A DNA stretch of 64,000 bases from Burkholderiales bacterium PBB6. GTDB lineage: Bacteria; Pseudomonadota; Gammaproteobacteria; Burkholderiales; Burkholderiaceae_C. The stretch spans positions 992,001 through 1,056,000 of the forward strand of contig NKIH01000001.1 of NCBI GenBank assembly GCA_002255925.1. Direction: 5' to 3'. How positions within the stretch are numbered: the stretch's first letter is position 1; each line of letters starts with the position of its first letter. The notes below the pieces were generated by a model. The model made no database searches and was not told where the DNA came from. It worked only from the letters and a program-made list of their open reading frames with translations. The translations under genes and the position numbers were made by a program. Of this stretch, positions 16,398 through 26,148 are shown piece after piece.

Positions 16398-17125
16398 TCC
16401 GGCAGACTCATCGGCGCAGTGCGCCAGCGCTCGACGCGCTGGGTCTTGCACCAGCCGCCCGGTGAGGTCAGTCCGCAAGCCACGCTGAGTTGCGTGCCCG
16501 GACTCAGAATCTGCACCAAGGCCTGGAACAGCGCCGTGTTCCGGTAGGGCGTCTCGATCACCAATTGCGTCTGGCCTTCGCGCCGTGAGCGCGTTTCCAG
16601 CTCTCGCACGCGCTGCGCACGCACATCGGCCTGCTGGGGCAGGTAGCCCTCGAACGCGAATCGCTGGCCGTTGAGCCCGCTCGCGGCCAAGGCCAGCGTC
16701 AGTGAGCTGGCGCCGGGCAGGGGTTCGACGATGATGCCGGCCGCGTGTGCTGCGGCCACCAGCGTGGCGCCGGGGTCCGCCACGGCGGGCAGGCCTGCCT
16801 CAGACAGCAAACCCACGTCGTGGCCAGCCAGGGCCGGTGCCAGCAGTGCTTGCCAATCGCGCGGGTCGGTGGTGTCGCCGGCACCCTTGCGCGGGCGTGG
16901 CAATTCCTTCACATCCAGGCTTTGCAGCGGCTGGCTCAAGGGCGTCACGGCATCCACGCGCTTCAGAAAGGCGCGGGTTGATTTGGCGTTCTCCACGGCC
17001 CAGTGTTGAATGCCTGCCGCGCGTGTCAGCACGCCATGGCTCAACACCTGCTCGATGGGCTCCGGCTGGGTGCCCAGGTCCAGCGCATTGGGCACCAGCA
17101 CCAGCTTGCCTCGTACCGTGCTCAA
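16361..17125 (-). CDS. RsmI-like SAM-dependent methyltransferase (tetrapyrrole methylase fold)
   Basis: The 254-residue protein resembles RsmI, which 2'-O-methylates C1402 of 16S rRNA. It shares AGHDVGLLSEAGLPAVADPGA (residues about 98-118), PLPGASSLTLALAASGL and FEGYLPQ. The N-terminus, however, reads KLVLVPNALDLG instead of the usual ATPIGN-type opening, so this looks like a diverged paralogue often seen beside maf in Burkholderiales. The substrate is unknown. It starts at TTG 17125, overlapping the maf stop as TTGA, and ends inside the convergent vanZ-like gene. Confidence 0.8.
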   Translation of the reverse strand: MSTVRGKLVLVPNALDLGTQPEPIEQVLSHGVLTRAAGIQHWAVENAKSTRAFLKRVDAVTPLSQPLQSLDVKELPRPRKGAGDTTDPRDWQALLAPALAGHDVGLLSEAGLPAVADPGATLVAAAHAAGIIVEPLPGASSLTLALAASGLNGQRFAFEGYLPQQADVRAQRVRELETRSRREGQTQLVIETPYRNTALFQALVQILSPGTQLSVACGLTSPGGWCKTQRVERWRTAPMSLPDQLPAVFMWLAS

Positions 17126-17724
17126 GGCGCCACCCCGTCAAGCGGGTTCAGCCCGGCCGCGCGCAGCAACTGGCTGGTGCGGATCAGCGGAAGCCCGATC
17201 AGCGCAGTCGGGTCATCGGAATCGATGGCGTCCAGCAGCGTGATGCCCAGCGTTTCGCACTTGGCACTGCCGGCGCAGTCGTAAGGCTCTTCGGTGCGCA
17301 GGTAGAACTCGATCTCCGCATCGCTCAGGGTGCGAAAGCGCACATGCACCGGCGCCAGCAAGGTTTGCGCGAACCGGGTGTCGGCGCGCACCACGGCCAC
17401 TGCGGTCTGGAAGGTGATCGTGCGGCCGCTCATGCGCTGCAGCTGGGCCACAGCGCGCTCATGGGTGCCGGGCTTGCCGATGGGCTCGCCGTCCACGTCG
17501 GCCACTTGATCAGAGCCAATGACGATCGCGCCCGGGTGCTGCTCGGCCACGGCTTGGGCTTTGGCCAGTGCCAGTCGGCAGGCGAGGGCGGCGGGTGCCT
17601 CGCCGGGCAGCGGGGTTTCGTCCACTTGGGGTGAGACGGTGATGAAAGGCAGGCGAAGGCGCTCCAGCAGTTCGCGGCGATAGCGCGACGTGGAGCCAAG
17701 GATCAGGGTCGGGCGAGAACTCAT
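17122..17724 (-). CDS. yceF: Maf-family nucleotide pyrophosphatase, YceF type
   Basis: The 200-residue protein opens LILGSTSRYRRELLERLRLPF, the Maf signature, and has VIGSDQVADVDG with the catalytic aspartate and ETLGITLLDAIDSDDPTALIGLPL near the end. The DQV-type motif fits the YceF subgroup, known to hydrolyse 7-methyl-GTP. It is divergent from the yceD-rpmF-fab operon and co-transcribed with the RsmI-like gene. A proofreading role for modified nucleotides is known for the family. Confidence 0.88.
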   Translation of the reverse strand: MSSRPTLILGSTSRYRRELLERLRLPFITVSPQVDETPLPGEAPAALACRLALAKAQAVAEQHPGAIVIGSDQVADVDGEPIGKPGTHERAVAQLQRMSGRTITFQTAVAVVRADTRFAQTLLAPVHVRFRTLSDAEIEFYLRTEEPYDCAGSAKCETLGITLLDAIDSDDPTALIGLPLIRTSQLLRAAGLNPLDGVAP

Positions 17725-17792
17725 CCCCCAATTGTCCCATCGCCGGCGGCGTGGTGTGTGCCGGCCAGGTGGCGGGCTCGTACACTTGGCGT

Positions 17793-18329
17793 ATGAATCC
17801 GAGATCCATAGACCCCTGCCGCGCCGACGTGGCCTCGCTGGCAGCCTCCGGTGTGCTGCTGACGGGCCAGTGGCCGCTGGCTGACTTGCAGCGCCTGAAT
17901 GAATCGACCGTGGCCACTGGCCAGGCGCCTGACGCCATCGACTGGCAACTGTCGGCCGAGTACCGCCCCGTGTCCGGCGGTGAGCCCGAACTGTGGCTGC
18001 ATCTGCAGGCCACGTCCGTGGTGGCGCTGTGCTGCCAGCGGTGTCTGGGTGCCGTGATGGAGCCCGTCGAGGTCGATCGCTGGATCCGCCTGGTGCCTGA
18101 CGAGGCGCAGGCCGAGTTGCTGGATGCCGAGATGGAAGACGACGTGCTGGTGCTTGAGCGGGTGATGGATCTGCGCGAGCTGACCGAAGACGAGTTGCTG
18201 CTGGCGCTGCCGCTGGTGCCGCGCCACGAGGTGTGCCCCGAACCGCTGCCGGTGCCGGAAGACGACTTGCCGGTGGAAGACGACAAGCCGAATCCGTTCG
18301 CAGCCTTGGCGGCTTTCAAGAAGCGCTGA
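17793..18329 (+). CDS. yceD: YceD/DUF177-family protein
   Basis: The 178-residue protein has the DUF177 cysteine signature CCQRCLG (about residues 82-88) and an acidic C-terminal half. YceD is a small protein conserved directly upstream of rpmF in most bacteria and implicated in 23S rRNA accumulation. The start ATG 17793 is chosen over an upstream GTG at 17751 because the extra residues look non-coding. It heads the rpmF-plsX-fab cluster. A TACACT box at 17781-17786 lies very close to the ATG. Confidence 0.88.
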   Translation: MNPRSIDPCRADVASLAASGVLLTGQWPLADLQRLNESTVATGQAPDAIDWQLSAEYRPVSGGEPELWLHLQATSVVALCCQRCLGAVMEPVEVDRWIRLVPDEAQAELLDAEMEDDVLVLERVMDLRELTEDELLLALPLVPRHEVCPEPLPVPEDDLPVEDDKPNPFAALAAFKKR

Positions 18330-18338
18330 ACTCAGCGC

Positions 18339-18368
18339 TTTCCTCAAGCGGCTGGCCCGTGTTATACT
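18339..18368 (+). promoter_or_regulatory. candidate promoter for rpmF and the fab operon
   Basis: TATACT at 18363-18368 is preceded by TG at 18360-18361, giving an extended -10 element. The -35 position (TTTCCT, 18339-18344) is weak. Transcription from here would give an rpmF leader of about 180 bases. Confidence 0.42.
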
Positions 18369-18555
18369 AGCGGGCTTTTCCGGGTGTGCCTGGGTTTGGC
18401 TCGAAGCTTGCGGCTGCAGCGAATGCGGCAGCGGAGTGTGCAAGCCAAAACCTGCAGCCGCACACCTCGGGCTTTGTCAGTTTCAAGGTGCATGGGTGGC
18501 CTCGCCGCCCACACACTGTTTATTCGCCGGGACCCCGGCGTCCCAGGAGAATTCC

Positions 18556-18738
18556 ATGGCCGTTCAGCAAAACAAGAAGTCGCCCTCCAAGCGTGGCATG
18601 CACCGTTCGCACAACGCGCTGGTGACCCCGGGTACCGGCATTGAGCCGACCACCGGTGAAATCCACCTGCGTCACCACATCAGCCCGACCGGTTTCTACC
18701 GTGGTCGCAAGGTGCTGAAGACCAAGGCGGACGCCTGA
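18556..18738 (+). CDS. rpmF: 50S ribosomal protein L32
   Basis: The 60-residue protein begins [20 protein letters not shown] and contains the L32 segment [15 protein letters not shown]. It is highly basic, as expected for a large-subunit ribosomal protein. AGGAGA at 18545-18550 is a good ribosome binding site. The position between yceD and plsX is the conserved bacterial order, linking ribosome and lipid synthesis genes. The four-cysteine zinc form of L32 is not seen, so this is the zinc-independent type. Confidence 0.97.
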   Translation: MAVQQNKKSPSKRGMHRSHNALVTPGTGIEPTTGEIHLRHHISPTGFYRGRKVLKTKADA

Positions 18739-18950
18739 TCTCTGGCTCGTGATCGGGGTGGCTTGATGCCTGCCCTGTACACGCCGCCAATCCCGGTGCC
18801 ATGTTCATGGTCCGGGTCTGCACAAAAATCGCCCCGCGCATGTCGACTGGAATCCGGTCGGTGTCCGCGGGCGTTTTCGCTGGCGTGCGCCAATTTGTCT
18901 GGCTGAAGATCTAGCTCACCGCCGTGTCACATTCCACACCTCTGAAGCCC

Positions 18951-20018
18951 ATGGATCGCGTGCGCATCGCCGTCGATTGCATGGGGGGCGACCATGGCCC
19001 GTCCATCACATTGCCCGCCTGCCGGGCCTTCCTGGACAGCCATCCTGACGTCGACTTGCTGCTGGTGGGCATGGCCGACGCGCTGGCGCCTGCCGCCAGC
19101 TGGCCACGCTGCACGATCGTCGCCACCACGGAAATCGTGGCCATGGACGATCCGGTCGAGATTGCACTGCGCCGCAAGAAGGACTCGTCGATGCGCGTGG
19201 CCATCTCGAAGCTGAAGGCGACCGCCACGGGCCCTGCGCTCGCAGATGTGTGTGTATCGGCCGGCAACACCGGTGCGCTGATGGCACTGGCCCGCTACCT
19301 GCTGAAGACGCTGGAGGGCATTGATCGCCCCGCGATCGCCTCTGTCATCCCGAATGAGCAGGGCACCTTCACGACCATGCTGGATCTGGGTGCCAACGTC
19401 GACTGCACGGCCGAGCATCTGTTGCAATTTGCCGTCATGGGCAGCGCGCTGGTGTCTGCCATTGATGGCAAATCCGAGCCCTCCGTGGGCCTGTTGAACA
19501 TCGGATCCGAGGTCATCAAGGGCAGCGAAGTGATCAAGCGCGCAGGCGATCTGCTGCGCTCTGCCGGGGCTGACGGACACCTCAATTACTTCGGCAATGT
19601 CGAGGGTAATGACATCTTCAAGGGCACTGTAGACGTGGTCGTATGTGACGGCTTCGTCGGCAATGTCGCTTTGAAAACCACCGAAGGTCTGGCATCGACC
19701 ATGAGCCGATTCATCCGCGAAGAGTTCACCCGGACGTGGTGGACGAAGCTTGCGGCGATCGTGGCGATGCCTGTTCTGAAGCGCTTCCGCGCACGTGTGG
19801 ACCCGCGCGGTTACAACGGCGCGGCGCTGCTCGGACTGCAGGGTCTGGTGTTCAAGAGCCACGGCTCCGCTGATGCGTATTCATTCGGCCGGGCGCTGGC
19901 TCGGGCTTATGATGCCGCCCGCAACCGCTTGTTGGACCAGGTGCACGACCGCATCGTGGAAACCCTGCAGGCGATGCCCGCCAACCCGGGCGATGTGCCG
20001 GTCAGGCCCGCTGCCTGA
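18951..20018 (+). CDS. plsX: phosphate acyltransferase PlsX
   Basis: This protein of about 355 residues has the PlsX opening [14 protein letters not shown], then [20 protein letters not shown], and [18 protein letters not shown]. PlsX converts acyl-ACP to acyl-phosphate, the donor for PlsY in phospholipid synthesis. I use ATG 18951, which gives the normal family length; GTG 18924 would add nine residues. It lies in the conserved yceD-rpmF-plsX-fabH order. Confidence 0.95.
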   Translation: MDRVRIAVDCMGGDHGPSITLPACRAFLDSHPDVDLLLVGMADALAPAASWPRCTIVATTEIVAMDDPVEIALRRKKDSSMRVAISKLKATATGPALADVCVSAGNTGALMALARYLLKTLEGIDRPAIASVIPNEQGTFTTMLDLGANVDCTAEHLLQFAVMGSALVSAIDGKSEPSVGLLNIGSEVIKGSEVIKRAGDLLRSAGADGHLNYFGNVEGNDIFKGTVDVVVCDGFVGNVALKTTEGLASTMSRFIREEFTRTWWTKLAAIVAMPVLKRFRARVDPRGYNGAALLGLQGLVFKSHGSADAYSFGRALARAYDAARNRLLDQVHDRIVETLQAMPANPGDVPVRPAA

Positions 20019-20036
20019 ATTTTTCGAAGCCTGCGT

Positions 20037-21020
20037 TTGTCCCATCCTCGTTACTCCCGCATCACCGGCACCGGCAGCAAGCTGCCTGAGCGCCGTGTGA
20101 CCAACGCTGAACTGGCCACCCAGTTGGCCGAGCGCGGCCTTGAGACGTCTGACGAATGGATCGTCGAGCGCACGGGCATCCGTGCCCGGCACTTCGCGGC
20201 GCCTGATGTCACGTCGAGTGACCTGGGGACCGAGGCCGCACGCCAGGCCCTGGCAGCGGCCGGTTGTGAGCCCGGCGCCATCGATCTGATCATCGTTGCG
20301 ACCTCCACGCCCGACATGGTGTTCCCGTCGACCGCAACGATGGTGCAGCACAAGCTTGGCATCGCCGGTTGCCCGGCCTTTGACGTTCAGGCGGTGTGCT
20401 CCGGTTTCGTCTACGCGCTGACGGTCGCTGACGCGATGATCCGCGCTGGCTCGGCCACCAAGGCGCTGGTGATCGGCGCCGAAGTCTTCTCCCGCATCCT
20501 CGATTTCAACGACCGCACCACCTGCGTGCTGTTTGGCGATGGCGCGGGTGCCGTGGTGCTCGAAGCGTCAGATGAGCCGGGCATCCTGGCCACCAAGCTG
20601 CATGCCGATGGCCGCTACCGCGACCTGCTGTGCGTGCCCGGCCATGTGTCTGGCGGCGAGGTGATCGGCCTGCCTTTGCTCAAGATGGACGGCCAGGCCG
20701 TGTTCAAGTTGGCCGTGGGCGTGCTGGATGAAGTTGCCCGCGAAGTGCTCGACGCCGCGGGCCGCACCCCGGCCGACATCGACTGGCTGGTGCCTCACCA
20801 GGCCAACATCCGCATCATGCAGGGCACCGCCCGCAAGCTGAAGTTGCCGGCCGAGCGTGTGGTGGTGACCGTGGACCAACACGGCAACACCTCCGCGGCC
20901 TCCATCCCGCTGGCCCTGGACCACGCGGTCCGTGGCGGCCAGATCCAGCGCGGCGACACCGTCATGCTCGAAGGTGTTGGCGGTGGTTTCACCTGGGGCG
21001 CCGTGCTGCTCGATCTCTGA
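20037..21020 (+). CDS. fabH: 3-oxoacyl-ACP synthase III (KAS III)
   Basis: The 327-residue protein carries the complete KAS III triad: Cys121 in QAVCSGF, His254 in VPHQANIRI, and Asn284 in QHGNTSAAS. It condenses acetyl-CoA with malonyl-ACP to start fatty acid synthesis. The only start consistent with family length is TTG 20037, which has no ATG alternative nearby. Weak initiation may matter for stoichiometry. It is followed by fabD after 39 bases. Confidence 0.96.
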   Translation: MSHPRYSRITGTGSKLPERRVTNAELATQLAERGLETSDEWIVERTGIRARHFAAPDVTSSDLGTEAARQALAAAGCEPGAIDLIIVATSTPDMVFPSTATMVQHKLGIAGCPAFDVQAVCSGFVYALTVADAMIRAGSATKALVIGAEVFSRILDFNDRTTCVLFGDGAGAVVLEASDEPGILATKLHADGRYRDLLCVPGHVSGGEVIGLPLLKMDGQAVFKLAVGVLDEVAREVLDAAGRTPADIDWLVPHQANIRIMQGTARKLKLPAERVVVTVDQHGNTSAASIPLALDHAVRGGQIQRGDTVMLEGVGGGFTWGAVLLDL

Positions 21021-21059
21021 GCCACCGTCCCTTACCGCGCGCATCGAAAGACATTGACC

Positions 21060-21998
21060 ATGACGGCATTTGCATTTGTATTTCCTGGCCAGGGCTCACA
21101 AGCCGTTGGCATGCTCGACGCCTGGGGCGACCACCCGGCCGTGCGCGACACGCTGGCTGAAGCCTCCGCTGCCCTCGGTGAAGACCTGGCGGCCCTGATC
21201 AAGCTGGGCCCGAAGGAACAGCTCGACCTGACCACCAACACCCAGCCGGTGATGCTGACGGCGGGCATTGCCTGCTACCGCGCCTGGATTGCCGAAACGG
21301 GCCTGACGCCGTCGGCGGTGGCTGGCCACTCGCTCGGTGAATACACGGCCCTCGTGGCTGCCGGTTCGTTGAGCCTGGCCGACGCGTTGCCGCTGGTGCG
21401 ACTGCGCGCGCAAGCCATGCAGGAAGCCGTGCCAGTGGGCGTGGGCGCCATGGCGGCCATCCTCGGCCTGGATGCCGACACGGTGCGTGCCACCTGCCTT
21501 GAAGCCGCTGCAGCCTCGGGCGAGGCCGTCGAGGCGGTTAATTTCAATGATCCCAGGCAGACCGTCATCGCAGGCACGAAGGCTGGCGTCGACAAGGGCT
21601 GCGAGCTGCTCAAGGCCAAGGGCGCCAAGCGCGCGTTGCTGCTGCCGGTGTCGGCCCCGTTTCACTCCAGCCTGATGAAGCCGGCTGCCGAGCGCCTGAA
21701 GCTGCGCCTTGCACATATTCAACTGTTGGCGCCGGTCATTCCGGTGGTCAACAACATCGACGTGTCTGTGGCGAATGAACCAGACGCCATCCGCGATGCG
21801 CTGTATCGTCAGGCGTTCGGCCCGGTCCGTTGGGTGGAGGTGGTACAGGCCTTGCGTGCCCGTGGCCTGACCCACATCATCGAGTGTGGCCCGGGCAAGG
21901 TGCTTGCCGGCATGGTCAAGCGCATCGACGCGGAAGCGGTCAGCGCCACCATTTTCGATCCGGCCTCGCTGGCCGAAGTCAAAGGAATCCTCGCATGA
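21060..21998 (+). CDS. fabD: malonyl-CoA:ACP transacylase
   Basis: The 312-residue protein starts MTAFAFVFPGQGSQ and has the nucleophile Ser91 in AGHSLGEY and the catalytic His201 in SAPFHSSLM. It transfers malonyl from CoA to the acyl carrier protein. ATG 21060 is preferred over the TTG two codons upstream. Its stop overlaps the fabG start as ATGA. Confidence 0.96.
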   Translation: MTAFAFVFPGQGSQAVGMLDAWGDHPAVRDTLAEASAALGEDLAALIKLGPKEQLDLTTNTQPVMLTAGIACYRAWIAETGLTPSAVAGHSLGEYTALVAAGSLSLADALPLVRLRAQAMQEAVPVGVGAMAAILGLDADTVRATCLEAAAASGEAVEAVNFNDPRQTVIAGTKAGVDKGCELLKAKGAKRALLLPVSAPFHSSLMKPAAERLKLRLAHIQLLAPVIPVVNNIDVSVANEPDAIRDALYRQAFGPVRWVEVVQALRARGLTHIIECGPGKVLAGMVKRIDAEAVSATIFDPASLAEVKGILA

Positions 21999-22747
21999 GC
22001 GAAGCAAGCAGCACCCCCGCACAGATCGCATTGGTCACTGGTGCCTCGCGCGGCATCGGCCGTTCGATCGCACTGGGTCTGGCCGCTCAAGGCTACAAGG
22101 TCATCGGCACGGCCACCAGTGATGCTGGCGCCGCGTCCATCACCGAATCGCTGGCCGCTTTCCCGGGCAGCAAGGGCCTGACGCTGAACGTCAATGACGC
22201 CGCAGGCGTGGACGCGGCCATCGAGGCCATCGTCAAGGAACATGGCGCGCTGCACGTGCTGGTGAACAACGCCGGCATCACCCGCGACACCCTGGCCATG
22301 CGCATGAAGGATGACGACTGGGATGCGGTGCTCGACACCAATCTGAAGGCCGTCTTCCGCATGTCGCGCGCCGTGATGCGTCCGATGATGAAGCAGCGTT
22401 ATGGCCGCATCATCAACATCACGTCCGTGGTGGGTGCCTCCGGCAATCCGGGCCAGGCCAACTATGCTGCCGCCAAGGCCGGCGTGGCGGGCATGACCCG
22501 CGCCCTGGCTCGAGAGCTGGGCAGCCGCAACATCACTATCAATTGTGTCGCCCCTGGCTTCATCGCCACCGACATGACCGAAACACTGCCCGAGGCCCAA
22601 AAGGCCGCGTTGCTTCAGCAGATTCCGCTGCAGCGACTTGGGCAGCCCGGGGAGATCGCCCATGCGGTGGTCTTCCTAGCCTCGCCCGAAGCGGGCTACA
22701 TCACCGGTTCCGAGCTGCACGTCAATGGCGGCATGTTCATGAACTGA
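21995..22747 (+). CDS. fabG: 3-oxoacyl-ACP reductase
   Basis: This 250-residue short-chain dehydrogenase has the NADPH motif VTGASRGIG (14-22), NNAG at 91-94, and the catalytic Ser144, Tyr157 and Lys161 (the last two as YAAAK). The GFIATDM segment fits FabG. It reduces 3-oxoacyl-ACP during elongation. ATG 21995 overlaps the fabD stop by four bases. Confidence 0.95.
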   Translation: MSEASSTPAQIALVTGASRGIGRSIALGLAAQGYKVIGTATSDAGAASITESLAAFPGSKGLTLNVNDAAGVDAAIEAIVKEHGALHVLVNNAGITRDTLAMRMKDDDWDAVLDTNLKAVFRMSRAVMRPMMKQRYGRIINITSVVGASGNPGQANYAAAKAGVAGMTRALARELGSRNITINCVAPGFIATDMTETLPEAQKAALLQQIPLQRLGQPGEIAHAVVFLASPEAGYITGSELHVNGGMFMN

Positions 22748-22825
22748 TCCCATGGCCGGAAAAAGTGCTGGCGTGTTGCCAGCGTAGAATCCGGCCCGTT
22801 TTACGCAATCCCTCCTGGAGGAGTC

Positions 22826-23065
22826 ATGAGCGATATCGAAGCACGCGTCAAGAAGATCATTGCCGAGCAACTGGGCGTTCCCGAAGCCGACGTCACCAAC
22901 GAAAAGGCCTTCGTGGCTGATCTGGGTGCCGATTCCCTGGACACCGTTGAATTGGTGATGGCCCTGGAAGACGAGTTTGGCATCGAAATTCCGGACGAAG
23001 AAGCCGAGAAGATCACCACGGTGCAGTTGGCAATCGACTACGCCAAGGGCCACGCCAAGGCCTGA
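22826..23065 (+). CDS. acpP: acyl carrier protein
   Basis: The 79-residue acidic protein contains [15 protein letters not shown] with Ser37 as the 4'-phosphopantetheine attachment site. GGAGGA at 22817-22822 is a strong ribosome binding site, consistent with the high expression of ACP. A 78-base gap from fabG includes TAGAAT at 22785-22790, a possible extra promoter with no clear -35. The modifying enzyme AcpS is encoded in this window at 36013. Confidence 0.97.
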   Translation: MSDIEARVKKIIAEQLGVPEADVTNEKAFVADLGADSLDTVELVMALEDEFGIEIPDEEAEKITTVQLAIDYAKGHAKA

Positions 23066-23100
23066 ACGCCCATTGGGCAGTAACGATCCATACTGAACGC

Positions 23101-24345
23101 ATGACCCGTCGTCGAGTAGTCATCACCGGCCTGGGGCTGATCAGCCCCGTTGGCAATACGGTCACCGAAGGCTGGAACAACCTGCTTGCAGGACGTTCCG
23201 GCATTGGCGCCATCACCAGGTTCGACGCTTCTGCGTTAACCTGCCAGTTTGCCGGCGAGGTCAAGGACTTCAAGGTCGAGGAGTACATCCCCGGCAAGGA
23301 AGCCAAGGCGATGGACACTTTCATCCATTTCGGTCTGGCCGCTGCGGTCCAGGCTGTTCAGGATGCGGGTCTGCCAACAGGCGATGCCCTGACCGAAGAG
23401 CAAGCCGAGCGCATCGGCTGCATGGTTGGTTCAGGCATCGGGGGTCTGCCCGAAATCGAATCCACCGCACGCACCGTGGTTGAACGCGGTCCGCGGCGGA
23501 TTTCCCCCTTCTTTGTGCCCGCCTCGATCATCAACATGATCTCCGGGCACATCTCGATCCGCTATGGTTTCAAGGGCCCGAACATGGCCATTGTCACCGC
23601 CTGCACCACCGGTCTGCATTGCATCGGTGAAGCTGGCCGGATGATCGAGTATGGCGACGCCGACGTGATGATCGCCGGCGGCGCTGAAGCCACCGTGTCG
23701 ATGCTCGGGGTGGGTGGCTTTGCCTCCGCCCGGGCTTTGTCGACCCGCAATGAAGACCCCGCCACCGCCTCGCGGCCGTGGGACAAGGACCGCGACGGTT
23801 TTGTCCTCGGCGAAGGCGCCGGTGTGCTGGTCCTCGAAGAATACGAACACGCCAAGAAGCGCGGCGCGAAGATCTACGCCGAGCTGATCGGCTTCGGCAT
23901 GGGTGCCGATGCGTACCACATGACCGCGCCGAACGTGGACGGCCCGAAGCGTTCGATGAAGGCTGCCCTGCGCAATGCCGGCATCAACGCCGACCAGGTG
24001 CAATACCTGAACGCCCACGGCACGTCGACCCCGCTGGGTGACCTGAACGAAACCAACGCCATCAAGCTGGCATTTGGTGATCACGCCAAGCAGTTGGTGG
24101 TCAATTCGACCAAGTCGATGACCGGCCATCTCCTGGGCGGCGCGGGTGGCGTCGAGTCGGTGTTCTCGGTGCTGGCGCTGAAGAACCAGGTCTCGCCTCC
24201 GACGATCAACATCTTCAATCAAGATCCCGAGTGCGATCTGGATTACTGCGCCAACACGGCGCGGGACATGAAGATCGACATCGCCGTGAAGAACAACTTC
24301 GGCTTCGGCGGCACCAACGGAACCCTGGTGTTCCGTCGGGTCTGA
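23101..24345 (+). CDS. fabF: 3-oxoacyl-ACP synthase II (KAS II)
   Basis: The 414-residue protein has the condensing triad Cys168 ([10 protein letters not shown]), His306 (NAHGTSTP) and His343 ([11 protein letters not shown]). These are typical of FabF, which elongates acyl-ACP and makes cis-vaccenate from palmitoleate. The C-terminal [10 protein letters not shown] loop is intact. It ends the fab cluster, followed by a small membrane protein and the sigma-E operon. Confidence 0.96.
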   Translation: MTRRRVVITGLGLISPVGNTVTEGWNNLLAGRSGIGAITRFDASALTCQFAGEVKDFKVEEYIPGKEAKAMDTFIHFGLAAAVQAVQDAGLPTGDALTEEQAERIGCMVGSGIGGLPEIESTARTVVERGPRRISPFFVPASIINMISGHISIRYGFKGPNMAIVTACTTGLHCIGEAGRMIEYGDADVMIAGGAEATVSMLGVGGFASARALSTRNEDPATASRPWDKDRDGFVLGEGAGVLVLEEYEHAKKRGAKIYAELIGFGMGADAYHMTAPNVDGPKRSMKAALRNAGINADQVQYLNAHGTSTPLGDLNETNAIKLAFGDHAKQLVVNSTKSMTGHLLGGAGGVESVFSVLALKNQVSPPTINIFNQDPECDLDYCANTARDMKIDIAVKNNFGFGGTNGTLVFRRV

Positions 24346-24367
24346 TTTCCAGCGCTTGCCGCGCCGC

Positions 24368-24898
24368 ATGCGCGTTGCACCCCCAGCCAGCTACCCTGTG
24401 AGCGCATTCAGCGTCTTTCACGGGTTGGCCCTAGGTGCCGTGATCGTGGCGCTGCTCAATGTGCTGCTGTGGGGCGGCCAGTGGCTGGCTGCTGAAGCGC
24501 AATGGCCGTCGATCATCCTGGCGCCGCTGTGTGTGCTTGCCATGTGGCCGGCCTGTCGTTCATTGTGGCGCGCTGTTGCTGGTCGTGAAAATCAAGAGGC
24601 CACCTCGCCGGTGCTGCGCTGGAGCGAGGGCGCCTGGCAGCTGTTGACCACCCGAGTTGACGGGGCTCCAGTCATTGAAGCCGCAACTCAAACCGCAGCT
24701 GAAGTCACCGCTGAACGCGGCACGCCCGCACTGCTGGTTGATCTCGGCCAGCACCTGTTGCTGAGCTGGCGTGCCGACGATACAAACACGCTGCGCTGCA
24801 TTGCCTTGTCGTCGAAGCCTGGCCACCTGGCTGCATGGCATGCCCTGCGCGTCGCGCTGCATGCCCGACAGCCTTTCACCGGCCAACTCGCCCGATGA
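24368..24898 (+). CDS. hypothetical membrane protein between fabF and rpoE
   Basis: The protein is about 176 residues. Two N-terminal hydrophobic helices (FHGLALGAVIVALLNVLLW and IILAPLCVLAMWP) precede a soluble region rich in tryptophan, alanine and histidine. I recognise no domain. The topology loosely recalls YgfX/CptA-type small membrane proteins, but motif identity is absent. Its stop overlaps the rpoE start (ATGA), so it is probably co-translated with the sigma factor. ATG 24368 is chosen; TTG 24356 and a GTG further in are alternatives. Confidence 0.72.
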   Translation: MRVAPPASYPVSAFSVFHGLALGAVIVALLNVLLWGGQWLAAEAQWPSIILAPLCVLAMWPACRSLWRAVAGRENQEATSPVLRWSEGAWQLLTTRVDGAPVIEAATQTAAEVTAERGTPALLVDLGQHLLLSWRADDTNTLRCIALSSKPGHLAAWHALRVALHARQPFTGQLAR

Positions 24899-25506
24899 TT
24901 CAACAGCCTGACGCTGATGCCGGTCTGGTCGAGCGCGTGAAGCTGGGCGACCAGAAGGCGTTCGAAATGCTGGTCATCAAGTACCAGCGCCGCATCGAGC
25001 GCCTGATCGGCCGGATGGTGCGTGACACCGACCTCGTGCAGGACATCGCCCAGGAAACCTTCATCCGGGCCTATCGCGCCCTGCCGCAGTTCCGGGGCGA
25101 CAGCGCCTTCTACACCTGGCTTTACCGCATCGCGGTGAACACGGCGAAGAAGGCCTTGATGGACCTCAAGCGTGATCCGCTGATCACCGAGGCGGCCTTT
25201 GCAAGTTCCGATGACGACGACGAAACTTCTCGTCCCGGAAAGGAACCAACCGACACTGCAACGCCGGAAGCCTTGCTCGCGAGCAAGGAAATTGCTGCAA
25301 CCGTGAATGCGGCGATCAACGCGTTGTCGGAAGATCTGCGTCAGGCCATCACCCTTCGGGAAATCGAGGGTCTGAGCTATGAAGAGATATCGGATGTGAT
25401 GAATTGCCCGATCGGCACCGTGCGCTCACGGATCTTTCGGGCCCGAGAGGCGATCGCAGTGAAGTTGCGCCCTTTGTTGGATACCCGTGATGGAGAGCGC
25501 TGGTGA
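24895..25506 (+). CDS. rpoE: ECF RNA polymerase sigma factor, sigma-E
   Basis: The 203-residue protein has sigma region 2 (DIAQETFIRAYRALPQFRGDSAFYTWLYRI) and region 4 (ITLREIEGLSYEEISDVMNCPIGTVRSRIFRARE), matching RpoE/AlgU. A roughly 25-residue acidic linker (SSDDDDETSRPG) separates them. It directs envelope-stress transcription. The adjacent rseA, rseB and mucD encode its anti-sigma factor, the sensor partner and a periplasmic protease, the usual regulatory set. Confidence 0.95.
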   Translation: MIQQPDADAGLVERVKLGDQKAFEMLVIKYQRRIERLIGRMVRDTDLVQDIAQETFIRAYRALPQFRGDSAFYTWLYRIAVNTAKKALMDLKRDPLITEAAFASSDDDDETSRPGKEPTDTATPEALLASKEIAATVNAAINALSEDLRQAITLREIEGLSYEEISDVMNCPIGTVRSRIFRAREAIAVKLRPLLDTRDGERW

Positions 25507-25539
25507 GCCACCTTTCCGTGCCGAACTTCTGGAGTGACC

Positions 25540-26148
25540 ATGTCTGAGCCGTCAAGAACCCCGGAGCGCCTGCTGCAGGACCTCTCTGCCTTGCACGATG
25601 GCGACCTGGATGCCGCTGCGCTGGCTGCGCTGACGCGCGAGTGGGCGGCTGAGCCTGAATTGCGGGCTGACTGGCACACCTACGCGCTGATTGGCGACGT
25701 GCTTCGGTCTGATGATCTGGCCAGTCCGGCGGATCACGACAGCGCGTTTCTTCAACGCCTGCGCGGCCGCCTGGCCGACGAGCCCGTGGTGTTCGCGCCG
25801 ATGCCGGCGTCCAAGAGCATTGAGCTGCCTGCGCAGCCGGCCGTGCCGATGCCTGCGGCTGTGGGCGATACCCAGCGCCGCTGGTTCCGTCCGGCCGCGG
25901 TCGGAGCGGCTTGCATGGCGGTGGCCGGCGTTGCGATGGTGCTGCGCCTGGGTGACCCGGCGCCCACCGGTGACGTGATGGCTCAGGCAGGCACGGCGGC
26001 CACAGCGCCTGCAGCGTCGTCGGTGCAGATCGTCCGCAATGCCGAGCTGGATCGTTACCTGAGCGCCCACCGACAGTTCGCCCAAGGCGCTGCACTGGCA
26101 TCGCCAGCCGCCCTGCGGCAGGTTGCGGTCACACCGGACGGCCGCTGA
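25540..26148 (+). CDS. rseA: anti-sigma-E factor RseA/MucA-like
   Basis: The 202-residue protein has an N-terminal RseA domain (ERLLQDLSALHDGDLDAAALAALTREWAAEPELRADWHTYALIGDVLR), one membrane helix (AAVGAACMAVAGVAMVLRL, about residues 123-141), and a periplasmic tail. It should hold sigma-E at the inner membrane until proteolysis. GGAG at 25531-25534 precedes ATG 25540. The stop and the rseB start overlap as TGATG. Periplasmic length is normal. Confidence 0.88.
   Translation: MSEPSRTPERLLQDLSALHDGDLDAAALAALTREWAAEPELRADWHTYALIGDVLRSDDLASPADHDSAFLQRLRGRLADEPVVFAPMPASKSIELPAQPAVPMPAAVGDTQRRWFRPAAVGAACMAVAGVAMVLRLGDPAPTGDVMAQAGTAATAPAASSVQIVRNAELDRYLSAHRQFAQGAALASPAALRQVAVTPDGR

Noticed and set aside
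25523-25547. GAACTT followed by TCTGA, resembling a sigma-E promoter before rseA
   Set aside because: The spacer is only 14 bases instead of about 16-17, and the second box lies inside rseA coding sequence.
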